From an uncultured Pseudomonadales bacterium (lineage in GTDB: Bacteria > Pseudomonadota > Gammaproteobacteria > Pseudomonadales > Azotimanducaceae), in contig OY282430.1 of the NCBI GenBank assembly GCA_958296025.1, positions 1,922,001 through 1,986,000 on the forward strand: a stretch of DNA of 64,000 bases. The letters are read 5' to 3'. The notes under the pieces are model-generated. The model made no database searches, had not been told where the DNA came from, and saw only the letters and a program-made list of their open reading frames with translations. Positions 1-8,279 of the stretch are shown here, one piece after another. Every line of letters begins with the position of its first letter. The stretch's first letter is position 1. The position numbers and the translations under genes were made by a program.

Positions 1-29
1 GTGGGCAACTGTTGCCTCAACAACCTCGC

Positions 30-1163
30 TCATCCTGGCGCCATCCCGGCGGACTGCAGCGACGGTTTGTCCGCGCAAATGGGCGGCGCCGAGTAGTCCA
101 ACTGCAGCAGTCTGAAGTAATTTTCTCCCAGCGCAATGCCGCGGAACGCCTCGTCGCTCAGCTGCTTATGGATGCGCCCGGTGATCTCAAGCTCATCCCG
201 GTAGTCCTCAAACGTCTTGCCGCCGGAGGCAACGAAGTCCGTGCCCGGCAGAAACCGCGTTGGGTGGGCGTCGATGAGATCGACGTACAGAGGGCGCTTG
301 TCCCGGTGCGACAGCACCTCGTCCTCAATGACCCGCCAGGACAGATCGATCATCAAGTTGGGGTGGCGGTCCAACAAGGCCGTCACCTCGGCGATGTGCC
401 GCGGCGCGTCCACCACCACCAACTCCCGGGAAAGCCCCAGATGCATCCAGACGATTTTGTTGTCCGGGTACCGATGCAGAACCTCGGAAATCCACGGCAG
501 GAACTCGGTCAGGTTGGCGTTGTGACCTAGGTCGGAGTGGATGGCAATGGGGATGCCCCGCTCACGCAGGCGCGTCATGAAGGGCCGCCAATTGGCGATG
601 GTCGCCAGGGGGACCGGCGCGTGGCCATTGTTGAAAAGGGCCTGCTTGACGAGGTTCACTTCCCCCATCCAGCGGAAGATACCGGGGAACTCCCGGTCCA
701 GCAGCTCCATCCCTTCGACCACGGATTGCGGGTTGGCCAAGTCCGCAAAGGTCATGGAGAGCGTCAGAACGACGTTTTTTGGGCGCAGCGCAAGGAAGTT
801 GGCGGCGTTGACGAAGTCGTTCTTCAGCGTCGGCAGCACCGGTGTGCCCGGACAATCCAAATAGTAGGTGCAATCTGAATGCACCGGCAGGGCTTGGCCG
901 ATGCCATAGACATTGGCGAACAACACCCCGGCCCGCTCAAGATGCGCCACCATCTCCCGAAACGGAACGGCCGGGCCACCGAACGGGCGGAAGTGTAGAT
1001 GCGTATCCACCACCGCCGTTGACGGCATCGCCTCCCGATCATAGCAGGGAGCGCCCCCTTGGAACATTTCCAGCGTCGGGCGGGGCGCATCGCTGGCTTG
1101 GACGGCGAAATGGCTTCCGACAGCTAGGACAACGAGAATGATTCGCCATGAAGTCAAAGTCAT
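30..1163 (-). CDS. Secreted amidohydrolase-2 family metal-dependent hydrolase
   Basis: Predicted 377-aa exported hydrolase with a TIM-barrel amidohydrolase fold. The N-terminus is a signal peptide (hydrophobic stretch IILVVLAVGSHFAVQA, residues 8-23). A metal-binding HxH (DTHLHF, H55 and H57) follows, and later segments AIHSDLGH, VWMHLGLS and LPGTDFVA supply the histidines and aspartate expected of the family. The frame stays open upstream to 1268, but that extension would bury the signal peptide, so I chose the ATG at 1163. The substrate cannot be read from sequence. The next gene on the same strand is a sodium/solute symporter 115 bp upstream, so the two could serve uptake and hydrolysis of one compound; that link is inference. 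Confidence 0.75.
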   Translation of the reverse strand: MTLTSWRIILVVLAVGSHFAVQASDAPRPTLEMFQGGAPCYDREAMPSTAVVDTHLHFRPFGGPAVPFREMVAHLERAGVLFANVYGIGQALPVHSDCTYYLDCPGTPVLPTLKNDFVNAANFLALRPKNVVLTLSMTFADLANPQSVVEGMELLDREFPGIFRWMGEVNLVKQALFNNGHAPVPLATIANWRPFMTRLRERGIPIAIHSDLGHNANLTEFLPWISEVLHRYPDNKIVWMHLGLSRELVVVDAPRHIAEVTALLDRHPNLMIDLSWRVIEDEVLSHRDKRPLYVDLIDAHPTRFLPGTDFVASGGKTFEDYRDELEITGRIHKQLSDEAFRGIALGENYFRLLQLDYSAPPICADKPSLQSAGMAPG

Positions 1164-1278
1164 GGGCAAGTCCTTGGGTAAGCCGCCCAAGTTACGCAAC
1201 GGCAGGCTTCTTTGCAACCCCTTGCTCTGCAAAGCCGAGCGTTTGAGACCCCAGCAACGCCAGCGCAACTTCCGGTTG

Positions 1279-2697
1279 TCAACGGGCCTTCTCTGATCTA
1301 TCGAGAAACAGCAGCAGCACCGCTAGCGCCGCAACGAAGGGCGCCAGGCGTTCGAGAATGTCGCCCGGCGTGTGCGGCAGCACATAGAAGACGACCGCCA
1401 GCGTGAACCCCGTCGCAATGGAGAGCAACACGCCAAGGGGTTTGGGCCGCATCCCGGCTAGCCTAAGAATGAGGGTGGGGCCGAACGCGGCGCCCACGGC
1501 CGTCCAGGCGATCAATGCGCGGGTGAAGATTCTTTCCTCCAGAAATAGGGCGACCAGCACGGCGAGCGCCACCAGAACCACGATGGTCAGACGGGAGATC
1601 AGCAGGCTGCGTTGGGCGAGATTCCTGCCCAGCCCCAAATCATGGGTCGCGGAGGAGGCGGCAACCAGCAATTGGCTGTCGGCGGTGGACATGATGGCGG
1701 ACAGCACCGCCGCCAGCAGCACGGCGCCGACCAGCGGCGGAAACAGGCTGTCCGTCAGGAGGAAGAACAGGGTTTCCTCGTTTTCCACCCCCGAATACAG
1801 GATGTGCCCCGCCAGGCCCAGAAAGCACATGCCGAAAAACACCAGCAGGTACCAGCAAATGGCGATGACCCGCCCCTGACGCAAGGATTGCGCGTCGCGC
1901 AGCGCCATGAACCGAACCATCAGGTGCGGCTGGCCGTAAGTGCCGAAACTGACGCTCAGGTTGCCGGCGATCACGCCGAGGGCCAGCAAGCCGGCGTTGC
2001 CGCCGGTCAAGCTCAGCTGTTCGGGTGTGCTGACGGCCTGCAATTGGGCGAAGAACGCGGCCACGCCGCCCAGTTCGACCAGCGCCGCCAGCGGCAGCAG
2101 CAGGGCCGTGAGGGCCATCAACAATCCTTGCAGGGTATCCGTCACGCTCACCGCCCAGAAGCCGCCAAGCAGGGTGTAGATCATGACGATGGCCGCGCCG
2201 ATGAGAATGCTGTCCGTTCTGGACAGCTCGAAACTGCTCTCGAAGGCGTTGCCTGCCCCCTGAAACTGCGCCGCCACATAGAACACGAAGGAGATGATGA
2301 TGATCGCCGAAGCCAGGGCGATAATGCAGTGGCGCATTCGGCCCGGGCAGTCGTGAACGATGGCGTCGGTGAGCGTGATGTGGCCGTGCTTGCGGCTGAA
2401 TGCCTGCATCCGGGGGGCAACCCAGAACCAGGCGACCAGCATGCCGAGGATTGATCCACCAGCCAGCCAGAGCGCGGACACGCCGATGACGTAGGCTATG
2501 CCGCTCACCCCCAACAGGGTCCAGGCGGAGGAAGCGCTGGCGGAATAGCTGATGGCCGCCACGACCGGCCCCAGCTTGCGGCCGCCCAGGAAAAAGTCCT
2601 CTTGATTGCGGGTGCGGGAAGTGGCCCAGAAGCCGATGCCCAGCAGCACAAGCTTGTAGAGGATCAGCGTTGCGAGAATCAGAACCGATTTTTCCAT
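1279..2697 (-). CDS. Sodium/solute symporter family permease (PutP-like)
   Basis: 472-aa integral membrane protein of the sodium:solute symporter (SSS) family. It begins with a transmembrane segment, then the family-typical loop SRTRNQEDFFLGGRKLGP and the TM2 sequence ISYSASASSAWTLLGVSG, which resembles the sodium-site region of PutP. About a dozen hydrophobic segments follow. Family members couple sodium entry to uptake of proline, pantothenate, sugars or similar solutes; the substrate here is not determinable. The ATG at 2697 has an AAGG 5 nt upstream. The gene lies just upstream of the amidohydrolase on the same strand. Confidence 0.85.
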   Translation of the reverse strand: MEKSVLILATLILYKLVLLGIGFWATSRTRNQEDFFLGGRKLGPVVAAISYSASASSAWTLLGVSGIAYVIGVSALWLAGGSILGMLVAWFWVAPRMQAFSRKHGHITLTDAIVHDCPGRMRHCIIALASAIIIISFVFYVAAQFQGAGNAFESSFELSRTDSILIGAAIVMIYTLLGGFWAVSVTDTLQGLLMALTALLLPLAALVELGGVAAFFAQLQAVSTPEQLSLTGGNAGLLALGVIAGNLSVSFGTYGQPHLMVRFMALRDAQSLRQGRVIAICWYLLVFFGMCFLGLAGHILYSGVENEETLFFLLTDSLFPPLVGAVLLAAVLSAIMSTADSQLLVAASSATHDLGLGRNLAQRSLLISRLTIVVLVALAVLVALFLEERIFTRALIAWTAVGAAFGPTLILRLAGMRPKPLGVLLSIATGFTLAVVFYVLPHTPGDILERLAPFVAALAVLLLFLDRSEKAR

Positions 2698-2927
2698 TTG
2701 CCACCTTGAATCGCAGCTCGAATTCTACATCTTCACACCCGCAGCGCCGTTGTGCCGGCCGCCAAGCGCATCGTCCAGCACTCGCACGCCAACCCGCACC
2801 TTTGTGCAGGCGGCGCCAAGATTCCCGCTGAACTCCTTAATGCCAAGCCACCTGCCGAAAACGACGCCACTTGGCCCGGCTGAGAACAACGGCCCGACCT
2901 AGTGGATAGGCGGGCCCGATTCCCTTT

Positions 2928-2962
2928 TGGCGGAGGGCTAGCCGTTTGGAATTTTGGGGCAT
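2928..2962 (+). repeat. Solitary half-copy of the tRNA-Ser-associated repeat
   Basis: A 35-nt sequence matching 6855-6889 at about 31 of 35 positions. It contains TGGCGGAGGG, the complement of the last ten bases of tRNA-Ser, followed by TAGCCGTT and an A/T-rich tail ending in GGGGCAT. It is the only recognisable element in the 271-bp gap between the symporter and the IS, and it ends one base after the IS target duplication begins (at 2961). Confidence 0.6.
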
Positions 2963-2968
2963 ATTTAT
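2961..2968. repeat. Left 8-bp target-site duplication of the IS
   Basis: ATATTTAT stands immediately outside the IS terminus at 2969 and recurs at 4612-4619 immediately outside the other terminus. A perfect 8-bp match at both borders points to a fairly recent insertion. Confidence 0.7.
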
Positions 2969-3208
2969 CCCTAATCCCCTAATAAGGGTCTGCTGGGTGG
3001 AGTTTGAGGGAATTTGGCGGCGGTTCGGTCTGACGTCAAGGTTTGGCGGGGCGTTTGCGCCGGGTTTGGCGTTTGTTGGGGGCTGTGAAGCGGTGGGGGG
3101 CTTGGCGGGAGGGGTGTTTTTCGGCCATTGGGCCGAAGGGCGTCCCGCCTTGGGTTGTCAAGGCGTGTTTAGGCGGGGGTTCGGGTTGGGTTCGCCGGGC
3201 GCTGCAGC

Positions 3209-4504
3209 TCACTCCAGTTGAACCGCGGCCGCGTAGATCCAGTCGAGTCGGAGGTTGGACTTGGCGAAGTCGAGGCGCCAGCGCCCGGCGGCCTTGACCA
3301 GTCGGGCGACCGTTCGGATGAAGTGCCGGATGAGGGGTCGCAGTCCGTGCTTGCGGGCGGACTTGGGCAGCAGGTTGAACTGCACGGCGCGCAGGAGCAT
3401 CTGCGCCAGTTGGCCGCAGGCGTAGAAGACTTGGTTGGCCAGCAGCTTGCGGCAGGGCGGGTGGTGCAGGTCCAGGTCCCGCAGCGGCCCCTTGAAGGCG
3501 TTCTCCTGGCCCTGCTTGCCTCGGTGGCGGCGCACCAACTCCGCAAGCGGCAGGTCATCCCGGGAGACGAGGATGACCGTGTGGACGGGAAAGAGGTCCC
3601 CTTGGGCGTCCTCGAGGAACTTGCGGACCACGACGTAGGGGTGCTCGACCCATCCATCCGGCCTGTGGCGCACCAGCACCGCCTCCTCGCAAAGGCCGAC
3701 GTCCTCCCAGGCGGACTCCGGCAGGCCCTGAAGCTGCGCCAGCACCGGAGCCTTGTAGTTGGGGTGCGTGACGCTGACCGAGCAGTCCCACTCTTGCTTG
3801 CGGCAGAACTCCACGAAGCGCCAACTGTAGTAGGCGTTGTCCGCCCGAACCCAAACGGGCGTCCCCTCGGGCAGCAGAGGGGCCACGTCCGACTCCATTT
3901 GCTCCCGCCAGCCGTGCGCCGCGTGGACCCCGCCCGGATGCAGCCGCCCGGACGCCCACAACCCGCCGACGAACGCGCCGTGCAGCACCAAGGCCCGCTC
4001 CGCCCCCCAGCTGCGCCCCGCCCCCTCGAACAACTCCCCGCCCACCTCAATCTCCGTGCCGTCCACGAACACCGGAACCCAGCCCCTCGCCGCAACCTCA
4101 TGCTCAATGACGGCCGGCGCAACCCGACGGGCCAGCCGACGCGCCGCCTCCAGCAACCCGTTCAGGTCCGCCCCGGAACCCTTCGCCAAAAACTCCCCCA
4201 TCCGCCGGCCCGACGGCGCATGGGAAAGCCCCAACAGCCGACACGCCCCCGGGTCCGCACGCAACTCGTCCAGATCGGACAGCGCCCCGCCGCCCGCCGC
4301 AAGCGACGCCACCAGCGCCCAAAGCGACTCGCCGTCCGACGCCCCGCGCCGCCGAACCTTGACCGACACGCCCTCCGACAAGTCCCCGAAAAGACCCAGA
4401 CGCTCCGCCGTCAGGGCCAAGGCGGACCAGCCCCCGAAGCCCGTCAAGCGGGCGTCCGTGAACTCGTGCTCAACCTTCAGCGGGCGGGGTGTTATGCTTG
4501 CCAT
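3209..4504 (-). CDS. IS transposase, DDE superfamily, IS1380-like, intact
   Basis: 431-aa cut-and-paste transposase. Visible features are the acidic block VFVDGTEIEVGGEL (first catalytic aspartate candidate), WVRADNAYYSWRFVEFCRK (second aspartate candidate) and the C-terminal HRGKQGQENAFKGPLRDL followed by LLANQVFYACGQLAQ, which resembles the terminal catalytic glutamate region of IS1380-type enzymes. I start it at the ATG at 4504, where AGGTG stands about 5 nt upstream and which matches the start of the second copy; an in-frame ATG at 4534 would lie within the upstream hairpin. It is likely functional because the reading frame is whole, unlike the copy at 62107-63320. Confidence 0.85.
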   Translation of the reverse strand: MASITPRPLKVEHEFTDARLTGFGGWSALALTAERLGLFGDLSEGVSVKVRRRGASDGESLWALVASLAAGGGALSDLDELRADPGACRLLGLSHAPSGRRMGEFLAKGSGADLNGLLEAARRLARRVAPAVIEHEVAARGWVPVFVDGTEIEVGGELFEGAGRSWGAERALVLHGAFVGGLWASGRLHPGGVHAAHGWREQMESDVAPLLPEGTPVWVRADNAYYSWRFVEFCRKQEWDCSVSVTHPNYKAPVLAQLQGLPESAWEDVGLCEEAVLVRHRPDGWVEHPYVVVRKFLEDAQGDLFPVHTVILVSRDDLPLAELVRRHRGKQGQENAFKGPLRDLDLHHPPCRKLLANQVFYACGQLAQMLLRAVQFNLLPKSARKHGLRPLIRHFIRTVARLVKAAGRWRLDFAKSNLRLDWIYAAAVQLE

Positions 4505-4521
4505 CGGCGCACCTGCAGGGT

Positions 4522-4556
4522 GGTTTTTGTGCAACCGGCATTTTGCCGGAAAAACC
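4522..4556 (-). promoter_or_regulatory. Conserved hairpin in the transposase 5' leader
   Basis: GGTTTTT...CCGGCATTTTGCCGG..AAAAACC forms an inner 6-bp stem and an outer 7-bp stem just upstream of the transposase start. The same hairpin occurs at 62055-62089 and, degraded, in the fragments near 32925 and 61100. Several insertion sequences use 5'-leader structures to block translation from read-in transcripts; that role here is inference. Confidence 0.55.
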
Positions 4557-4611
4557 CTTGCACGGTGCGCCTTTCAAAGCACTTCAGCGATTTCTTAAGC
4601 GGGGATTGGGG

Positions 4612-4619
4612 ATATTTAT
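4612..4619. repeat. Right 8-bp target-site duplication of the IS
   Basis: ATATTTAT, identical to 2961-2968, directly follows the IS right end. The remaining sequence to 4814 is A/T-rich at first and holds no recognisable gene. Confidence 0.7.
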
Positions 4620-4814
4620 ATAATCCCTTCATTTTTATGTTGAAAGTTCCGCTTCTAAAGTGGCGCGTTTTTTCGTTTTTTGCAATGCGACCATGCTCAG
4701 CCGAATTCTCGGCGCTTTGGTCGCCGCCGAATCACCCTCGGCGCGGGCTTGGGTTCCGCCGCCAACTACCGCCCCATTGTCGACAGCATCCACGCACGGC
4801 CGTTGGCTGACGCT

Positions 4815-6038
4815 TTAGCGCACCTTTCCACGCCGTTTTTCCATTAGGGTCGAAATAGTTCCTCGGTCTCGCGCATCCGGATGCAACTCGAAGTATCGGT
4901 CAAAGCGTCCCTGCGCCGCCGCCAAGTCGGGGCGTCGCGGCAACAGGAGCGCCCGCCCCCATTCGCGGTGCGCCTGCGGCGGCATGTCGTCAGGCGCAGC
5001 CTCGCCTCTTTGGAAGGCGGCTAGCGCCTGTGATATGGCGCCGGCGCGTTCATTCGCCTTGCCGCGCCGCACATGTCGCAGCCACACTTTGGCCTCCATG
5101 TAGGCTGACAGGCCAGCGGGAAATCCGATGTTTCTCTGTTCGTTCGCCACCACTGCAAAACGCGCCGGGTGGATGGACGCCATTTCGTCCGTAAGCCATT
5201 CCTCTCGGTAGTTCGTGAACTTGCTTGTGAACGAGGATAAGTGCGCGTCCAGACCGGCGGCGCTTGCGCCGGCCAAGTTCTGTGCGGCTTCCGTAAGGTA
5301 TCGAATGCGTTTTTTGGGGGCGGGATGCGTTGACAGCAGGCTGAATCCGCTGTCACCGTCCACGGCGTCCTGCTCCGCCACCAGCTTGCGCCACACCGCC
5401 GACGCTCCGCCTGCATCGTATCCGCCTGCCGCCATCCAGCGGATGCCGTCCAAGTCTGCCTCCTGCTCTTGCTTTCGGTTGTAGGCGAACATTTGGTAGA
5501 TGGCGGCCACCTCGGCGAAAGCCACGGCGCTTCCCGCCGTGGACCAGCCGCCCGCCGATCCCGTGCCCGCCTGCGCCACGGCCCCGCCCGCCGACGCCAC
5601 AGCGCCGAGCAACGCCAGTGCGGACGACGTGCGCTTCGCTTTACGCCAACGGTTCAGGGAGTGGCGGCGGACGTAGTGGGACGCCTCGTGTCCCAACACC
5701 GCCGCCAACTCCGCCTCGCTCTCCAGGCGCAGCAGCAAGCCGCTCTGCACGACCATGGTGCCGTTGGGGAGCATGAAGGCGTTGAAGCCGGGTTCTCGGG
5801 CGACGTACACGCGCAATCCGCCGCAATGCTCGCGCACCGCCCTGCAGGTCACTTCCCGCAGGTAGTCGGTTAGTTCCGGGTCGTTGACGTTGCGGTTCGA
5901 CATGCGGATGCCGCGTTCAAGGCGGTCCGCCGTCATGAGCAGCCCGGCCTCGTCCTTCTCGGCGGCAACGGCAAGCGTTGCGCAGCCTGCAAGAACAACG
6001 GCCAGCAAGGCCGCCAAGGACGGCTTCGCTAATCTCAC
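4815..6038 (-). CDS. M48 family metalloprotease, predicted lipoprotein
   Basis: 407-aa zinc metalloprotease of the M48 (Ste24/HtpX-like) family, with the zinc motif HEASH at about residues 117-121 (VLGHEASHYVRRH) and the downstream QEQEADLDGIRWM that supplies the third ligand. The N-terminus carries a lipoprotein signal with lipobox LAGC (Cys19), so it is probably anchored in the periplasm. I start it at the GTG at 6038, which overlaps the stop of the preceding lipoprotein gene as GTGA; a longer ATG start at 6080 would put 14 polar residues before the signal. Related periplasmic M48 proteases such as BepA and LoiP take part in outer-membrane protein quality control. The overlap implies translational coupling with 6035-6751. 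Confidence 0.8.
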   Translation of the reverse strand: MRLAKPSLAALLAVVLAGCATLAVAAEKDEAGLLMTADRLERGIRMSNRNVNDPELTDYLREVTCRAVREHCGGLRVYVAREPGFNAFMLPNGTMVVQSGLLLRLESEAELAAVLGHEASHYVRRHSLNRWRKAKRTSSALALLGAVASAGGAVAQAGTGSAGGWSTAGSAVAFAEVAAIYQMFAYNRKQEQEADLDGIRWMAAGGYDAGGASAVWRKLVAEQDAVDGDSGFSLLSTHPAPKKRIRYLTEAAQNLAGASAAGLDAHLSSFTSKFTNYREEWLTDEMASIHPARFAVVANEQRNIGFPAGLSAYMEAKVWLRHVRRGKANERAGAISQALAAFQRGEAAPDDMPPQAHREWGRALLLPRRPDLAAAQGRFDRYFELHPDARDRGTISTLMEKRRGKVR

Positions 6039-6751
6039 AGCGGAAACTCGCTCATCAGCACGTCCACGGCCTTGCGCCACTGCCTTTCGGACTCGCTGGC
6101 CGGGTCGAAGTTGGCCACGGCGTTGCCCGAATCAAAGTTGGCCCACTTGACATGCCCGTCCCGCAAGTCAATGAGGGCGCAGCGAAACCTGGCGCGGTTG
6201 TGCTCCATGCTGACGCCCGCAAGAGACACCAAGGCTGACGTGGCGATTCTGCCGGCGGAGCTCCTGTTCGCCCTGTACACCAGCGCCAAGGCGTAATCCG
6301 CCCCAGTCGACCGGGCCACCCTATCCCGTTGCGCCTCGTCCATGACGTAAGCGCGGCTGTCACCGATGGCGCTCTTGACCATCGCCAACTCCACCGCGTC
6401 CAAGGTGAGGTTGATGGACTGCCACATGGCGTACTCGTCATCCTCCGTTCCGGCCGGCACGTCCGTGAAATCGACGCCCGCGTCGAACAGGTGGGCATGC
6501 ACCGCGCTCTCCAAGGACTTGGCGACGTGCTCGGACCAGTCCGCCCGCGGCTCCAGCATGCCGCCTGCGGTTTGCAGGGACACCACGGCGTCGGGGCGCA
6601 GCACGGTCAGCGACGGATGCAGGGGCGCCTGCAGCGCCGTGCCCGAATGGTAAACGACGTTGGGGGCGACGCACCCCGCCAGCAAAAAGATTGCGCAGGT
6701 TGCTAGCAGGCGCGCTGCATTTAGGTGGAAGTGATGGCGTATGGTCGGCAT
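6035..6751 (-). CDS. Predicted lipoprotein of unknown function
   Basis: 238-aa protein with a clear lipoprotein signal (hydrophobic stretch then LLAGC; lipobox Cys27). I do not recognise the mature domain. It overlaps the M48 protease start by four bases, so the two form an operon and may work together at the envelope. The start ATG at 6751 precedes the signal peptide and needs no adjustment. Confidence 0.7.
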   Translation of the reverse strand: MPTIRHHFHLNAARLLATCAIFLLAGCVAPNVVYHSGTALQAPLHPSLTVLRPDAVVSLQTAGGMLEPRADWSEHVAKSLESAVHAHLFDAGVDFTDVPAGTEDDEYAMWQSINLTLDAVELAMVKSAIGDSRAYVMDEAQRDRVARSTGADYALALVYRANRSSAGRIATSALVSLAGVSMEHNRARFRCALIDLRDGHVKWANFDSGNAVANFDPASESERQWRKAVDVLMSEFPL

Positions 6752-6830
6752 GGTCTGCTCCTAGGTTGTGGCTGATGAGAGATGGGGATGCGCAGTCCGC
6801 ACAGGTCCCCCCTTCGATTTGGACGAATTA

Positions 6831-6889
6831 TGCCCCAAAATTGCGAACGGCTATGGCGGAGGGCTAGCCGTTCGCAATTTTTCGGCATT
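6831..6889. repeat. Palindromic tRNA-Ser-associated repeat (outer attachment-like copy)
   Basis: Two 24-nt arms (6831-6854 and 6866-6889) are inverted copies at 22 of 24 positions around the 11-nt centre TGGCGGAGGGC. Read on the minus strand, 6864-6831 is CCCTCCGCCA (the end of tRNA-Ser with its CCA) followed by the tRNA's own downstream flank, matching 8466-8433 at 31 of 34 positions in the same direction. That is the layout expected of an attachment-site duplication bordering an insertion at the tRNA 3' end. The rest of the 6752-7059 gap is A/T-rich with no recognised gene and probably holds the promoter of the following pair. Confidence 0.65.
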
Positions 6890-7059
6890 TTCCGTTTTTC
6901 CTAAATAAAACCAACAGCTTGCCTGAAAATTAAGTTGGCGCAAATTCGCCATCTTTTTTGTGCCATCATGAATGGCGCACCCTAATCAGCCGTTTTCATG
7001 CACTGCGGAGTGAAGTGGTATTGTAAGGGGTGCATCAACTAGTGATGGAGTCGTTTAAC

Positions 7060-7383
7060 ATGGACCATGACGGAAACGCCGACGAACGGACTTCCGGGCC
7101 GCGGGGGCTGGAGGATGACCGCATTCGGATGGTGGGTGAAGCCGCTTATGAAGCGATGCTGGGCATAGGTGTGCCGGCGGATGTGGCGGCACGGGAAGTG
7201 GCCGCGTACGGGGCGGAGCAACGCTACGAGACGCCGCCGCCACCGCCAGGCCCCCGCATGCTGGGCAGAGAGATGAACAAGCGTCTAGCGAACCCCGACT
7301 GGGATCGGTTTTTAGGCCGCCCAGCGGACGCTGACGACCTGGAGGACGAGTTCGGACGCAGCCTGCTGCTTGGGAGGAAATGA
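7060..7383 (+). CDS. Small acidic, proline-containing protein; candidate antitoxin partner
   Basis: 107-aa protein that I do not recognise. It is rich in acidic residues, with a helical-looking middle (VADVAAREVAAYGAEQ), a proline run (TPPPPPGP) and an acidic end (DADDLEDEFG). The ATG at 7060 is preferred because GGAG lies 9 nt upstream; in-frame GTG at 7030 and ATG at 7045 lack a well-spaced site. It ends in an ATGA overlap with the following PIN-like gene. A short acidic gene coupled ahead of a PIN-like nuclease is the usual antitoxin-toxin arrangement, but no DNA-binding fold is evident, so antitoxin is a hypothesis. Confidence 0.6.
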   Translation: MDHDGNADERTSGPRGLEDDRIRMVGEAAYEAMLGIGVPADVAAREVAAYGAEQRYETPPPPPGPRMLGREMNKRLANPDWDRFLGRPADADDLEDEFGRSLLLGRK

Positions 7384-8279
7384 ACGGACTCATGGATGAT
7401 CGCAAACGACAAGTTGGCTTCGACGCCAACATCATGCGCAATCCCACGCCCAGAAGATTTTTCCTGTCCTTCGTGGAGAAGCACGGAGCGCAGGCGCACC
7501 TATCGCCCACTGCACAGTCGCAAATCATATGGGAAGTGGGCTCTGCAGAACGGCAAAATTGGCAAAACAAGCGCCTGCAGCAAGGCACTGTGCATCAGGG
7601 CGGCGAGCAGACGGTGCTGAATGCGGTGGCGGAGGCTGCGAGGGCGTGGGGCCGAGAATCGTTCATGCAGCCGAGCGCCATCATCAACCCGCATGCACTT
7701 GACGACACGGAGATGGCCCTTGCGCACTCCCTGTACGACAACATGCCCGACTACTGCTTCCAGTCCGCAGGATCGCCCAGCACCTTGGCCGATAAGCGCA
7801 TCCTGTCGGAGACGGCTGCGGCGGCAGTCCCCATCATCATCAGCCAGAACATGACGTCGATCGTTCAGCGCAACGTCAATGCTTGGCTGCGCGATAATGG
7901 CTTGCAGAGACTGTCCATTATGTTTTGTGATGAATACATTGACCGTTGGCTGCGGGCGGGAGATAAGAAAGGCATCTGCAGAGAGGGCCTGCTGCTTGAC
8001 ATAGCCTGTGGTCCCTGCCTACCGGAACATGGGCGTGGCGTAGAGGATGACGTGCGCGCAGTATCGGCCTTCCTAGGTTGGATGTGTGAGACGACAGGAG
8101 CGCCATTGCAACAGACAGGCATTCTTCTGAAATCCCGCTTGGGCAGGGAAAGCACCGCCCAACTCGAAGATCGTTTCAACAAAGTGCGCCAATCTTTGCC
8201 TAAAGCCACTAGGTCATTGGAAAGCGACAGAGTGCGCCGCGTGGACCAAGCCGCCGAAGAGTCCGGCTGGTCGCTCTAA
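7380..8279 (+). CDS. PIN-like domain protein, putative toxin nuclease
   Basis: 299-aa protein whose segments line up with the PIN nuclease pattern: VGFDANIM near the N-terminus (D15), an acidic residue in IIWEVGS (E52), LADKRILSETAAAAVPIIISQN with D138 and E144, and N157 where PIN folds place a conserved Asp/Asn before the last strand. These would form the acidic metal site. The stretch of about 130 residues after it is unassigned and could be a specificity domain. It overlaps the upstream gene by ATGA and stops before tRNA-Ser. PIN toxins of the VapC type cut tRNA or rRNA. The protein is about twice VapC length, so it is not a standard VapC. The PIN assignment is from motif spacing only. Confidence 0.6.
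   Translation: MNGLMDDRKRQVGFDANIMRNPTPRRFFLSFVEKHGAQAHLSPTAQSQIIWEVGSAERQNWQNKRLQQGTVHQGGEQTVLNAVAEAARAWGRESFMQPSAIINPHALDDTEMALAHSLYDNMPDYCFQSAGSPSTLADKRILSETAAAAVPIIISQNMTSIVQRNVNAWLRDNGLQRLSIMFCDEYIDRWLRAGDKKGICREGLLLDIACGPCLPEHGRGVEDDVRAVSAFLGWMCETTGAPLQQTGILLKSRLGRESTAQLEDRFNKVRQSLPKATRSLESDRVRRVDQAAEESGWSL

Larger units (their letters stand above)
2969..4611 (-). mobile_element. Intact insertion sequence, IS1380-like transposase, 1643 bp
   Basis: The ends are imperfect inverted repeats: CCCTAATCCCC at the left and the complement of CCCCAATCCCC at the right. Both are flanked by ATATTTAT. Inside is a single uninterrupted transposase gene on the minus strand, preceded by a conserved hairpin. 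A second copy (62000-63559) has matching ends and confirms the borders. The transposase resembles the IS1380 group (DDE_Tnp_1), but an 8-bp duplication is longer than the 4-5 bp usually quoted for IS1380, so the family assignment is tentative. Confidence 0.85.

Noticed and set aside
7030-7059. GTG at 7030 or ATG at 7045 as start of the small acidic gene
   Set aside because: Neither has a spaced ribosome site, while ATG 7060 has GGAG at 9 nt; the alternatives remain possible.
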